In this document: one piece after another, positions 8,825 through 18,474 of the stretch
How positions within the stretch are numbered: position 1 is the first letter of the stretch
How the letters are laid out: the number at the start of each line of letters is the position of its first letter
Position numbers and translations under genes: made by a program
DNA from: Clostridia bacterium
GTDB lineage: Bacteria; Bacillota; Clostridia; Lachnospirales; Lachnospiraceae
Reading direction: 5' to 3'
Assembly (NCBI GenBank): GCA_910575245.1
Contig: CAJTEN010000013.1
Coordinates: 1-64,000, forward strand
DNA: 64,000 bases
Notes under the pieces: generated by a model
The model's input: the letters and a program-made list of their open reading frames with translations, nothing else
Database searches by the model: none
Told to the model about the DNA's origin: nothing

Positions 8825-10009
8825 TCATACTTTCGACTCGAACAGCAGCTTATCCCATTTTTTCATTACTCTTTCAATATTATACATAGACGCTCTTTTT
8901 AAGGAACGTCTGCTATATTTTTCATACAGCTGTTCATTGCTTAATAATTCCAGCATTGCCTGTCCCAAAAGTAATTCTTCCTTTTCCAACTCACTGTCCA
9001 ACTGTACTTTTCCAGATATATGGGGAGTGAGTATACCATATGGACAATATTGAATATCACTGCAAGCTTCTGATATTTTCTTCTTACCGACAAGTTCTCC
9101 ACATCCTCCTGGAGAATCCGTCGTAACAACAGGCAGACCGCAGGCCATTGCTTCCAACATGCTGTTTGGTACCCCCTCACCCTTGGACGCCATTACAAAT
9201 ACTTTACTGTTTTTAAGATAATATGCTATGTTGCTCCGGAACCCCGTAAATATTATTCTGTCCTCTAAACCATATTTTGTACTTGTCCTCTTCAAAAATG
9301 CCTCATTAGGACCCGCACCTAAAATAAGCAGCTTCGCTGCTTTATCGTGTGCGTTTACATAGGAAAATGCTCTGATAATTCTTTCATGCTGCTTTTGCCA
9401 TCCTAACCTGCCAACGGCTACAATCACCTTATCTCCATATTCCCATTCTTTTTCCAACCCACATATATCAATTATTAAAGCAGGATTGGGGACTTTAACC
9501 ATTTTTTTTCTGGCGACCCTATAATTTCTATACATATCATCTTTTGCGTAATCACATAATACAATAACTCTGTCTGCTCTGTTATAAAAAAATCTAACCA
9601 CATATTTATCATAAAGTATTCCAGTCAATTCCTCTGTCTGTGACAAAGTAGCACAGATTCTCGTTATTACCTTTTCTGTGCCTTTCGATAAAATATTAAT
9701 ATAATTAAATTCTTCCATAAAGCTGATGGCAACATCAATTTTATATTTCTTCTTCAATTTACGCATTTTAAATGAAGATTTCATTAGTTTTGCGAAAACT
9801 TGCATATATCCAAAACTATTATTTTCTGTACAGCTTTTAATTCCCGTATGAATGACTTTTCCTTTTACAGTGTATACCTGCCTCACAGCCATATCCGCCA
9901 AAAAATAATATACATTATGCCCTTTTTCTACATAATAGTCCCCTACAATCTGAGAAACGCGTTCCGCGCCACCGCCGCCAAGTTCTGGAATTAATATTGC
10001 AATATTCAT
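8825..10009 (-). CDS. Glycosyltransferase, family GT4 type
   Basis: 394 residues, GT-B fold. N-terminal IAILIPELGGGGAERVS is typical of GT4 acceptor domains. The C-terminal domain begins near 195 with VIVAVGRLGWQKQHERII and carries the E-x7-E type donor motif GEGVPNSMLEAMACGLPVV. There is no membrane segment, so it is a cytoplasmic retaining glycosyltransferase using an NDP-sugar. Sugar specificity cannot be read from the sequence. Confidence 0.9.
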   Translation of the reverse strand: MNIAILIPELGGGGAERVSQIVGDYYVEKGHNVYYFLADMAVRQVYTVKGKVIHTGIKSCTENNSFGYMQVFAKLMKSSFKMRKLKKKYKIDVAISFMEEFNYINILSKGTEKVITRICATLSQTEELTGILYDKYVVRFFYNRADRVIVLCDYAKDDMYRNYRVARKKMVKVPNPALIIDICGLEKEWEYGDKVIVAVGRLGWQKQHERIIRAFSYVNAHDKAAKLLILGAGPNEAFLKRTSTKYGLEDRIIFTGFRSNIAYYLKNSKVFVMASKGEGVPNSMLEAMACGLPVVTTDSPGGCGELVGKKKISEACSDIQYCPYGILTPHISGKVQLDSELEKEELLLGQAMLELLSNEQLYEKYSRRSLKRASMYNIERVMKKWDKLLFESKV

Positions 10010-10051
10010 ATAATTCTCCCTGATTAAAGGCCAGCTATTACACAGCCTCTC

Positions 10052-10534
10052 CTAAACTTCATATAAAATATCTTCCAAAGAAATAATCGGGCATGTGACG
10101 TTTCTCTTCAAGCTTTCCTCAATCTCATCAAAGAACGTAATAGCTGTTACAACAACAGCATCAACTTCCGGTAATGAACCCTCCATAGTAATTACATCGA
10201 TATAGCTAAACACCTCCTCCTTGCGGTCAATTCCATAAGCTATCTCTATGTCGGAACCTTTTAATTCGTTTACCAGCGTTTCACCGGCATAGCTCATTCC
10301 ATAAACAGCAATTTTGTTGTATCCATGTTGTTCAAAATATGATGAAAGGTTCTTTCCATCCTGTTTTACCCTGACCCATTGATTCATCATCTTAAAAAGC
10401 ACCAAATGCTTATCTGACAACGTCTGAATCTCTTCAACTTTATTAACAGCAAACTTTCCAGTTGCTAATGCCCCCGCCATTCCACCTACTATCATTGATA
10501 CTGCCGAAACTACTCCTTTTTTCATATTAATCAC
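10052..10534 (-). CDS. Stand-alone PglD-N-like Rossmann protein with N-terminal hydrophobic segment
   Basis: 160 residues. A hydrophobic, Gly/Ala-rich stretch at about 6-27 (VVSAVSMIVGGMAGALATG) could anchor it to the membrane. It is followed by a short linker and a Rossmann-like domain (KIAVYGMSYAGETLVNEL, IEIAYGIDRKEE, VDAVVVTAITFFDEI). No catalytic residues are evident. The fold matches the accessory domain fused to many enzymes in this locus, so it may be the free, membrane-tethered form of that module. It lies directly downstream of the asparagine synthase gene. The start may be GTG 10534 or ATG 10525. Confidence 0.65.
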   Translation of the reverse strand: MINMKKGVVSAVSMIVGGMAGALATGKFAVNKVEEIQTLSDKHLVLFKMMNQWVRVKQDGKNLSSYFEQHGYNKIAVYGMSYAGETLVNELKGSDIEIAYGIDRKEEVFSYIDVITMEGSLPEVDAVVVTAITFFDEIEESLKRNVTCPIISLEDILYEV

Positions 10535-10589
10535 TCATTCCTTTCGTTTTATTCGGGCACAAACAGTAATGAAAAACTTATTTTTCATA

Positions 10590-12335
10590 CTATTTTCTCC
10601 CTATATTCTCTACATTCTTATCTATCTCTTTCCATTCGCTTTTCAAAATCCCAACAGTTATCGGAATTCCACCCCTTTTATCAGCAAGATACTCTTCCGG
10701 AACAGAAAAACCCATCTTTTTTCTATATAGTAAGTCATCCGGTATCTCTTTATTAAATGCTGACTTCAGTATTCCCTTTAGATTCTTCGATGTACAACAC
10801 TCCTCTTCGCTCAGAGAAAATGCAAATTCGATTATTTTTCTGCTCAAAAAAGGCACTCTGGTTTCTAATGAATTTGCCATACTGACTCTGTCAACTTTTG
10901 TCAGGATATCACTTGGTAAATACGTTTTGAAATCCATATACCTTGCTCTGGTCATAGGCGGCAACTCTTTTTTATAATACTTTTTCAAATACCATGTGAC
11001 GTCATAATCCTTATCAATTCCCCACTGTTTCCGGTAATTCTCCGTCGCTTTTTTATCTGCAAGAAAAATCACCGGCAAATAAATTTCCAAACCTGTATTA
11101 ATATATCTTTTTTTCATTTTATTAGAAAACAGGTCAGTTATATTGAATCGTCTGCACATATCACTGAGCATTTGGCTATCCAATTCCTTGTCCTTCATCC
11201 AATTATCATAAATCTGATACCTTGTATAACCCCCGAAAAGCTCATCTCCTCCATCTCCCGTCAACACCACTGTCACCTTTTCACGGGCTAATTGTGATAC
11301 AATAAAAGACGGATATGCCGAAGTATCTGCAAAAGGTTCATCATACCACACTTTTAATTTCTGATTGATCGCATGAATATCCTGATCAGCCAATATTTTT
11401 TCTACACAATTAAGTTTATATCTATCTGTCAGTATTCTGGCATATCTGGATTCATCAAATTTAGGGTTCTCGAAACCTATTGTAAAGGCATAAATATCAG
11501 GACTATATATATTACTGATGTAGGTAACGATACTTGAATCAATGCCACCGCTCAAAAAAGTTCCTACCGGAACATCCGCTATCAACTGATCTTTTACTGA
11601 CTCATCTAACAAAGCTCTCAACTCATCACAAAGTACATTTTCTTTTTTTCTTCTTCCTTTTGATGTATTAACATGCATTTTCCAATATTTACCGATCGAT
11701 ACAATTTTATTATGTTGTATATCAAATATTAATTCGTGTGCCGGTAGAAGTTTGAAACAATTCTTATACATCGTTTTAGGTTCCGGAATATATTGATAAA
11801 ACAGATAATCATAGATAGCTGTATAGTCAATTTGAAAATCCAAAGTATTACATGTCGCTACTATTGCTTTCAACTCTGAAGAAAATGCAAAATTCATGCC
11901 GTCAAAATAATAATACAACGGTTTAATCCCTACTCGATCCCTAAACAGCTTCAACTGCATAGTCCTTCTATCATAGATTGCAATCGCAAACATGCCATCA
12001 ATTTTCTCAATAAACATATCGCCATATTCCATATATGCATTTAATATCACTTCTGTATCGGAATGAGAAAAAAATTCATATTTCTTTTCCAAATCTTTCT
12101 TCAATGAAGCATATCCATATATCTCACCATTATAGACAATTGTTACCTTTCCATCGCAACTTGTCATAGGCTGCATGGCATTAGAAGATAAATCTATGAT
12201 CGATAATCTTGCAAATGCCATAGTAAACCCTTCCAAATACTTTACTTGCTGTCCATCCGGCCCCCTATGGTAAAGTGCTTGAATTCCTTTTTCATAATCC
12301 CATCCATTATTATTACCACCTAAAATGCCACACAT
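10590..12335 (-). CDS. asnB: Asparagine synthase (glutamine-hydrolysing) family amidotransferase
   Basis: 581 residues. Begins MCGILGG with Cys2 as the glutaminase nucleophile, RGPDG near 24 and YNGEIYG near 68. The synthetase domain has the ATP pyrophosphatase loop LSGGIDSS at about 261-268 and VLTGDGGDELFGGY further on. It uses glutamine ammonia and ATP to amidate a carboxylate. In glycan loci such enzymes often amidate a uronic acid or another non-aspartate substrate, and context suggests the same, but specificity is inferred. GAGGT lies 8 nt before the ATG. Confidence 0.92.
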   Translation of the reverse strand: MCGILGGNNNGWDYEKGIQALYHRGPDGQQVKYLEGFTMAFARLSIIDLSSNAMQPMTSCDGKVTIVYNGEIYGYASLKKDLEKKYEFFSHSDTEVILNAYMEYGDMFIEKIDGMFAIAIYDRRTMQLKLFRDRVGIKPLYYYFDGMNFAFSSELKAIVATCNTLDFQIDYTAIYDYLFYQYIPEPKTMYKNCFKLLPAHELIFDIQHNKIVSIGKYWKMHVNTSKGRRKKENVLCDELRALLDESVKDQLIADVPVGTFLSGGIDSSIVTYISNIYSPDIYAFTIGFENPKFDESRYARILTDRYKLNCVEKILADQDIHAINQKLKVWYDEPFADTSAYPSFIVSQLAREKVTVVLTGDGGDELFGGYTRYQIYDNWMKDKELDSQMLSDMCRRFNITDLFSNKMKKRYINTGLEIYLPVIFLADKKATENYRKQWGIDKDYDVTWYLKKYYKKELPPMTRARYMDFKTYLPSDILTKVDRVSMANSLETRVPFLSRKIIEFAFSLSEEECCTSKNLKGILKSAFNKEIPDDLLYRKKMGFSVPEEYLADKRGGIPITVGILKSEWKEIDKNVENIGRK

Positions 12336-12340
12336 CTATC

Positions 12341-13519
12341 TTACCTCATCATAGAATATATCTTTTCGCCAATATTTTCTTCCTTCCCCTTATTCCTGCT
12401 ATCACACTGCTTATTCATTATTATCGTTAACGCTTCCAGTCCCCCTACCTCCTCAACTTCAAAAAAAACACCATTTATTTGAATTCCTTGTCCAATAATC
12501 TCATTTAAATAGGGAACATCTTTATTTGTTACAACTAATTCTCTGCCTTCTATACTATTCTTTTCAAGATCATATACCAGCGTCATGTTCCCTGCCATCT
12601 GGTGCATTATTATCTTATGATCAACTACATCATATTTTGCCATCGCCATACATCCATCGCAATAATCAAGAACTTTAAACCCCTCTGGATAATCAATTGC
12701 CTTACTTATGGTATGCGTTTCTCTGTTTATTTTCATAATATATTTTAATCTACATGGTAATAAAATGATCTGATCATCCAAAAATACCACATTACTATAT
12801 GGTACCGCCATAGAAGTGATCCATTCCGGCTCTAATAACTGATACTTTACAAGCTCATCTTTCACTTGATTCCATTCATATATGTCAGTCGTATAAGCAG
12901 GCAGTAACCAAAAATCTCTGCCATCATGCCAAATACCCCAAATATATATATCTTCACCAAAATGCTTACTATATATCTCCTGCTTTTTTGAAATATCTAT
13001 TTCAATTATTGTGCTATTATCCGCCAGTACAGCTAACTTCGTCCCCTCTAACCCTACTACCGAATCTATGCTTTCTACTTTACTTAAGACATCAGATAAT
13101 TCACAGTCTTTTTCTATTTTCAATGTTTCTAGATTTAAAACATAGATCCCCCACATCGGTTTCATGGGAAAAATCCAAAGCCGCTCTTTCCATTGGATAA
13201 CCCCCTTAGTTATGTAAACTTCCGAACCATCCGCAGGCAAAATAGGAATTGCTTGAATATTATCATCTTCAATATCGTAAACCATTATCTGCTTGCAATT
13301 TGCAGGGAAAAAAAATAATTTATCACCATAAACATAACTTACCTCCCTGTATGCCCATTGCGTTTGCACATCCAAATATGGAATTTTATGTCTGTACTCT
13401 ATTGTAAAATCTTTTAAATCTAAGGAAAATAAACCATTAAACGCTCCATTAAGAAACCATATTTTATTATGTGCCTGGCACGTTCCCATATACCGTAAAT
13501 GTGTTTTTAATTCTTTCAT
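12341..13519 (-). CDS. Beta-propeller-like protein of unknown function
   Basis: 392 residues with repeating strand patterns ending in Trp/Phe and Asp turns (KIWFLNGAFNGLFSLDL, KLFFFPANCKQIMVYDIEDD, RLWIFPMKPMWGIYVLNL, DFWLLPAYTTDIYEW). They suggest five to seven blades of a Kelch/WD-like propeller. No signal peptide. Its start overlaps the end of the upstream transferase by four bases (ATGA), so the two are translationally coupled. It may be a binding partner or scaffold for glycan enzymes. Function unknown. Confidence 0.7.
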   Translation of the reverse strand: MKELKTHLRYMGTCQAHNKIWFLNGAFNGLFSLDLKDFTIEYRHKIPYLDVQTQWAYREVSYVYGDKLFFFPANCKQIMVYDIEDDNIQAIPILPADGSEVYITKGVIQWKERLWIFPMKPMWGIYVLNLETLKIEKDCELSDVLSKVESIDSVVGLEGTKLAVLADNSTIIEIDISKKQEIYSKHFGEDIYIWGIWHDGRDFWLLPAYTTDIYEWNQVKDELVKYQLLEPEWITSMAVPYSNVVFLDDQIILLPCRLKYIMKINRETHTISKAIDYPEGFKVLDYCDGCMAMAKYDVVDHKIIMHQMAGNMTLVYDLEKNSIEGRELVVTNKDVPYLNEIIGQGIQINGVFFEVEEVGGLEALTIIMNKQCDSRNKGKEENIGEKIYSMMR

Positions 13520-14853
13520 ATAAGCTCCTTCACATCAAGTAAGTACAGATTCTCCTTTAAGTAACTGTAACAAATTGGTTTGGGAAACATTTCACGTCCT
13601 TGTCCACCGTCTTTTTTGCTTATATAAGCTAATTTATGCTCATTTTTCCATAAATCTATTATCTTCCAGTACTTGTCCATACATTTTATTTCATCTTCTG
13701 TCTGTATCCAAGTATGATTTAGTTTTTCATCCATTTCTATTATTGCATTTAATATTTCCTCCTCTGTATTATCAATCACCTCTATTCCCTCTTCAATAAA
13801 ATATCTATTATATCTATCGCATTTATAGGATACATTCAATGTTTCATATAGATTAAGGACTCTATTTTCACGCTTTGAATAAAATTTCTTAGGAACATAC
13901 ATGTCATACTCTGTTCGCGGCAATGATTCCTGACCATAACAGAATGAGAGTGCATTGGTCTGCAAAATCGGCCTTCCCCAAAAAGAAGCTATAGCTATAA
14001 TTCCTGCCATACCGCCCAGAAGAAACTTACAATTTGCCATCAAATAAAAATCCATCAGTTCATCATAGAAACAATTCGCATAATCTATAATGCCCTCTAT
14101 TAAACATTCTTTACTTTCGTCTTTTCCCAACCGTACTACTTGATATCCTGACTTCTGCATATACCTGCATGCTGGCCCATATGTATTGATATCAGCATCA
14201 ACCACTGAAGTATCGTCATATGCACTAAAAAAATTCTTGGTTTTTGTTGCAGCCTCTCGGGCATGAAGACATATAAATTTTCCTTCAATTCCCATTTGCC
14301 TCATCTTTTCTTTTGCATACGCCTCTATCTCATCGCTAAATCGAATGACTGGTCTTCCTACTTTTATATTAAACTTATAAGACACATCACGTCGATCATA
14401 TAGACCAAAATCTTCTATATTCATTTTACCTGAATGCATAACAATTACGTATTTCCAAAAGTCTAAATTTTCTTCTGTAACAAAATGAATATATTTTCCA
14501 AAGACATCAAAAATCTTTTTGTTAACTACCCCAGCCGTATAATACGAAAAGAATGTAGGTAAAACAATATGAAATATCTTTTTGTCTCTCTTTTTCCTAT
14601 CTTTTAAATACATAAAAAGCCTGGGGATTGTCTCTCCTATACTTACAAATTCTATTCCGTAGACGTTAACTTGATCATACTTTCGATTCAAATATTGCCA
14701 TTTTTTTTCATACTCTATAAGCATACCTGGCGAAATTTTTCTACAATACTGCAATCTTTCTTCATAATCTTTTATTTTCTTCAGCAAAAAATAAATTTTA
14801 CTATTTGTTTTCAAATAAGTATCTGCATCCTGAACTATTTTCAAATTTATCAT
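13516..14853 (-). CDS. TIGR04372-type glycosyltransferase
   Basis: 445 residues. The middle contains FICLHAREAATK, then DINTYGPACRYMQKSGYQVV and RLGKDESKE, followed by CKFLLGGMAGIIAIASFWGRP. This is the layout of the TIGR04372 glycosyltransferase family (GT-B-like, found in surface polysaccharide loci). N- and C-terminal regions are helical. It is coupled by a four-base overlap to the downstream propeller protein. Donor unknown. Confidence 0.72.
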   Translation of the reverse strand: MINLKIVQDADTYLKTNSKIYFLLKKIKDYEERLQYCRKISPGMLIEYEKKWQYLNRKYDQVNVYGIEFVSIGETIPRLFMYLKDRKKRDKKIFHIVLPTFFSYYTAGVVNKKIFDVFGKYIHFVTEENLDFWKYVIVMHSGKMNIEDFGLYDRRDVSYKFNIKVGRPVIRFSDEIEAYAKEKMRQMGIEGKFICLHAREAATKTKNFFSAYDDTSVVDADINTYGPACRYMQKSGYQVVRLGKDESKECLIEGIIDYANCFYDELMDFYLMANCKFLLGGMAGIIAIASFWGRPILQTNALSFCYGQESLPRTEYDMYVPKKFYSKRENRVLNLYETLNVSYKCDRYNRYFIEEGIEVIDNTEEEILNAIIEMDEKLNHTWIQTEDEIKCMDKYWKIIDLWKNEHKLAYISKKDGGQGREMFPKPICYSYLKENLYLLDVKELI

Positions 14854-14872
14854 CTACTCATATTTTTCCTTC

Positions 14873-15982
14873 CTACAAACTTTCCGCAAGCTCACATGCC
14901 GCGGCAATACAATCATTAATATTCAAATATTTATAAGTTCCCAAACGTCCCCTAGCATATACTCCATTAGGCAGAGCATTTATATACTTTGCTGCCTTAT
15001 CCTGCTCACTTTTAATATTATAACTGTACAGCTTATTATTATGGGAAGGTAATTCCATTACGAGAAGAGTTGAATCAGCCTTATGCCCAGTCAAGTTCTT
15101 ATATTCCACTATTCTGGTATATTTTTCATTATTTGGATAATGCATAAAATGATGTCCCTCTTTAAAAATGTGTTCTACCGGAAGTACGATGGGGTGGAAA
15201 TCTCTTCCCATATACCGCAGTTCTCCATAACATCTCTCCATTAAATCATCTAGTGAGATCGTAGAAACGATGATATCACCTTTTATCGTTTCTCCTGCAA
15301 TATGGACTTCCTTCTTTTCTAAATCAACTTTTTCTATGTTTGTATTTAAATACACCTTACTGTTCCTAACACAATATTCAAAAAATCTATTATAACCGGT
15401 TTCTTCAATCGGATAAGCATGCATTTGGCTCTCCGATTCCGCTCCCAAACGGCATATCCTGTCCCCGTGCTGGATGGGTGATCCTTTTACTGACCACGAA
15501 AAATCTTCAAATACTTTGTTTGATTCTACCTCCCACATTTTTTTCGTATACGTTTTAACATATTTTTCGTAAAGAGTTGGTCCAACGGCATTAATCCAAC
15601 CGTCTTCCAAATTTGTCGCAGTATTTACCTTAGGTCTTGCCTCCAATTCCTGTAAAATTTTCTCTTTATCCGGCATGATCTGAATGTCATCCCAGTGAAT
15701 TGGATAACCATAAAACTGTTGATCCTGTTCATTATAAGAATCCAATATTAATGGAAATGTTCTTAGCTTTACAACAGAATTGATATAATCAAATGCCATT
15801 CCATCGTGTATGGCCAAGGGTCTGGGGCCTTCCGTATATGGATGTCCTCCATAAAAAAACGTATGGCATCCACCCCCAAGAAAACCGTTCTTTTCTATCA
15901 CGACTGTTTCTATCCCCTTTTTATCCAATTCATTTGCAATGGCACAACCTGACACACCAGCACCCAGAATAACTGCTCTCAT
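14873..15982 (-). CDS. UDP-galactopyranose mutase-like flavoprotein
   Basis: 369 residues from the ATG at 15982, chosen because AGGAGGAG lies just upstream and the longer frame would overlap the previous gene. The FAD-binding N-terminus MRAVILGAGVSGCAIANEL is followed by IEKNGFLGGGCHTFFYGGHP and an FAD-interacting C-terminus (YARGRLGTYKYLNINDCIAA). It resembles Glf mutases that convert UDP-galactopyranose to the furanose form. The GGxCHTFFYGG segment differs from textbook Glf (GGNCYD), so another NDP-sugar or another redox-neutral reaction is possible. Confidence 0.78.
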   Translation of the reverse strand: MRAVILGAGVSGCAIANELDKKGIETVVIEKNGFLGGGCHTFFYGGHPYTEGPRPLAIHDGMAFDYINSVVKLRTFPLILDSYNEQDQQFYGYPIHWDDIQIMPDKEKILQELEARPKVNTATNLEDGWINAVGPTLYEKYVKTYTKKMWEVESNKVFEDFSWSVKGSPIQHGDRICRLGAESESQMHAYPIEETGYNRFFEYCVRNSKVYLNTNIEKVDLEKKEVHIAGETIKGDIIVSTISLDDLMERCYGELRYMGRDFHPIVLPVEHIFKEGHHFMHYPNNEKYTRIVEYKNLTGHKADSTLLVMELPSHNNKLYSYNIKSEQDKAAKYINALPNGVYARGRLGTYKYLNINDCIAAACELAESL

Positions 15983-15995
15983 ATTAGTCTCCTCC

Positions 15996-16811
15996 TCATT
16001 TTCTATAATAAGCCTTAATAACATATCCATCAATTCCCGTAATTTCTATGTAGGAATCATTTGGTACAAACATTTGGGCTGTTTTTTTCTTATCAGTTAA
16101 GACACTTTTATATATTCTATACCCTCTGATTTCCGGCAGCTGAAACTCTTCGAAAATAAACGCCCGTATTCTGTTATGAATTTCAAAAGAAGTTCTTTTC
16201 AAATCAACCTCTGAGCCCTTGTAATTCAAATCTCTCTCATAAGCAATTGTAGAGTCAATATTACTTTGAGGTATCGCCGTATACTCCCCAGATAAAAGCT
16301 GGGAAACAGTTTCCTTAAACAGTTCAAATCCATACTTTAAATACTTGAAATATAAATCTCTTTCCGTGTCCTGTAAATCTATTTCAAAAAATTTTTGACT
16401 GATAATATCCCCGGTATCTATTGTTTCGTCGATCTCATGGATTGTGACTCCCGACGTTTTTTCACCGTTAATAAGCGGTAAAATAGATGTATACATTCCT
16501 TTATATTTTGGAAGTGGTGCAAAATGTAGGTTATACAGCTTTTTGCTTTTGAATTTATCCGGTTTTATTATTCTTTCGTATTGTAAGGATATAAATACCA
16601 AATCCTCCATTGTATATAAATCCTCTAGCTTCACGATTGGAATGTTATACTTACGCGCAGCCTGGATTAACGATTTCTGCCATGAATCATATTCAGGAAC
16701 ACACTTATTAGGAATTATCATCACATCATTGCTTTCCATGATTTTCTTTTCTATCAGATATTCCAACGCATCCACTGCAATATTATTTTTTCCTGCTATA
16801 CATACTTTCAT
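15996..16811 (-). CDS. Sugar N-formyltransferase (methionyl-tRNA formyltransferase fold)
   Basis: 271 residues. The formyltransferase core has the Asn-His-Asp triad: YNLHFAPLPKYKG near 95 (Asn and His), SGVTIHEIDETIDTGDIIS near 120-140 (Asp). It should transfer formyl from N10-formyltetrahydrofolate to an amino group of an NDP-amino-sugar. It lies two bases after a DegT-type sugar aminotransferase gene, which would supply the amine. A real methionyl-tRNA formyltransferase is less likely because of context and divergent C-terminus. Confidence 0.85.
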   Translation of the reverse strand: MKVCIAGKNNIAVDALEYLIEKKIMESNDVMIIPNKCVPEYDSWQKSLIQAARKYNIPIVKLEDLYTMEDLVFISLQYERIIKPDKFKSKKLYNLHFAPLPKYKGMYTSILPLINGEKTSGVTIHEIDETIDTGDIISQKFFEIDLQDTERDLYFKYLKYGFELFKETVSQLLSGEYTAIPQSNIDSTIAYERDLNYKGSEVDLKRTSFEIHNRIRAFIFEEFQLPEIRGYRIYKSVLTDKKKTAQMFVPNDSYIEITGIDGYVIKAYYRK

Positions 16812-16812
16812 C

Positions 16813-17943
16813 TTATTGGTTTCCTTCTTTCAACAGTCTTTTCACTGTTTCCACAATATAATCCAAATCATTGTCTGAAACTTTATAATGAATAGGTAAA
16901 GTTAACTCTCTATCATAAAACTGTTCACTGATTTTACAATATACACTATCATATCCATTCTGCTGGTAATAAGCATTCTTATAAACTGGATAATAATGCA
17001 CTCCTACACCTATCTCTGCTTCCCTGAACTTCATATACAAGCTTCTTCTCTTATCTGCATCTACCAGGATCGGATATAAATGATAAGAGCTTATGCCATC
17101 TTTGGATTGTTTAGGCAATACGATTCCTTTTATATTCTGTAATTCATTATCATATACTTTTGCAATTTCTCTTCTCCGGGCTACAAGTTTATCAATCTTT
17201 TTAATTTGGCTGATACCCAAAGCACATTGCACATCTGATAATCTGTAATTATATCCCAATGACATCTGTTCAGAAAACCATGGACCTTTTTTCAACATAT
17301 CTTCTTTTGTTTTTACGATGCCGTAAGCGCGAAACAGCTTTAATTTCTCATACAAATCTTTGTTATTAGTAGTAATCATGCCTCCTTCACAGGTCGTCAT
17401 CTGCTTCACTGGATGAAAACTGAAGACAGTCATATCCGATAAACTGCCTATTTTCTGTCCCTTATATGTCGCACCAACTGCATGCGCTGCATCTTCAATG
17501 ACAACCAAATGATTTTTACTGGCAATTTCATATATCCGTTCCATATTACAAGGTTGCCCCGCATAATGAACCGGAATAATTGCTTTCGTATGTTTTGAAA
17601 TCTTCCTCTCTATTTCATCTGGATCAATATTATATGTTTCTTCATCAATATCAGCAAAAACCGGTCTGCCGCCACAATATAATACTGCATTTGCAGAAGA
17701 TACCCATGTATTTGGGGTAGTGATCACTTCATCTCCATCCTGGATTTCTATAACAGCACACGCTGCATGCAAAGCCGCTGTTCCACTGGACACAGCTACT
17801 GCATATTTTGCCCCAACATATTGCGCAACTTTTTCTTCAAACTCATTTACCGTCGGACCGCATGTAAGATACTCTTTCTTTAAAGCCTCCACTACCGCCT
17901 GAATATCATCTTCTTCAATACACTGTGTACTATATGGTATCAT
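16813..17943 (-). CDS. DegT/DnrJ/EryC1 (PseC-like) NDP-sugar aminotransferase
   Basis: 376 residues. PLP enzyme with VSSGTAALHAACAVI near 52, TPNTWVSSANAVLY near 86, VIEDAAHAVGATYKG near 150 and the Schiff-base lysine in SFHPVKQMTTCEGGM near 180-190. The pattern is closest to PseC/UDP-4-keto-6-deoxy-sugar C4-aminotransferases. It makes an NDP-amino-sugar from a keto-sugar and glutamate. No PseB-like dehydratase is in the window, so the keto-sugar must be made elsewhere or by the epimerase-type SDR. It is followed directly by the formyltransferase. Confidence 0.9.
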   Translation of the reverse strand: MIPYSTQCIEEDDIQAVVEALKKEYLTCGPTVNEFEEKVAQYVGAKYAVAVSSGTAALHAACAVIEIQDGDEVITTPNTWVSSANAVLYCGGRPVFADIDEETYNIDPDEIERKISKHTKAIIPVHYAGQPCNMERIYEIASKNHLVVIEDAAHAVGATYKGQKIGSLSDMTVFSFHPVKQMTTCEGGMITTNNKDLYEKLKLFRAYGIVKTKEDMLKKGPWFSEQMSLGYNYRLSDVQCALGISQIKKIDKLVARRREIAKVYDNELQNIKGIVLPKQSKDGISSYHLYPILVDADKRRSLYMKFREAEIGVGVHYYPVYKNAYYQQNGYDSVYCKISEQFYDRELTLPIHYKVSDNDLDYIVETVKRLLKEGNQ

Positions 17944-17948
17944 ACCTT

Positions 17949-18464
17949 TTACTCCTCATTTTCTAATTGAAATTTCCGAATCTTCTCTTTTAACTCTTCC
18001 ATAAACGTCGTAACCTTATCAATATTTTCCTGATCCGGCGCCCACTCAGGATAAATATTGCTTATCTCTGTAAACGGTCCAAGCTTAACTTCATAATATA
18101 CAACTTGTTCTGTAAGCGGTATCTGCATATGATAAATATTCGTGTCAATCCTGTAAGTCCTGTAACTCTCCTCAGATAACTCGAAGACTTCTCTTATCTC
18201 TCCATCTTCCTCAAAAAGAATCACTAACATTGCTCCATCCACAATGGTGTGAGATTCTGTTGTATATAAATGCTTATCCGGTCTTCCATAATCACCCTTG
18301 CCGCGAACAATAAACATTTCATGCAAATTATCCTGTGGACTATGCTGCATACACAGCCTGTATTTACCGTTGGCATTCGCTTTAGCTTTTCTTTTTAACT
18401 CATTTATTCCCTCCTCATCTATTTTAATTAGACTATTTTGATTAAAATAAACTTCATTCTCCAT
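17949..18464 (-). CDS. WbuC-family cupin-fold metalloprotein
   Basis: 171 residues from ATG 18464 (GAGGT 8 nt upstream). The longer frame would extend into the methyltransferase gene. Pattern: RLCMQHSPQDNLHEMFIVRG, RPDKHLYTTESHTIVDGAML and VYYEVKLGPF, as in WbuC proteins of O-antigen and capsule loci. The metal ligands are probably the His/Glu residues in LHEM and HLYTTESH. The reaction is unknown for the family. It overlaps nothing once the start is corrected, and sits 10 bp after the methyltransferase. Confidence 0.78.
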   Translation of the reverse strand: MENEVYFNQNSLIKIDEEGINELKRKAKANANGKYRLCMQHSPQDNLHEMFIVRGKGDYGRPDKHLYTTESHTIVDGAMLVILFEEDGEIREVFELSEESYRTYRIDTNIYHMQIPLTEQVVYYEVKLGPFTEISNIYPEWAPDQENIDKVTTFMEELKEKIRKFQLENEE

Positions 18465-18474
18465 GGTGAATACC

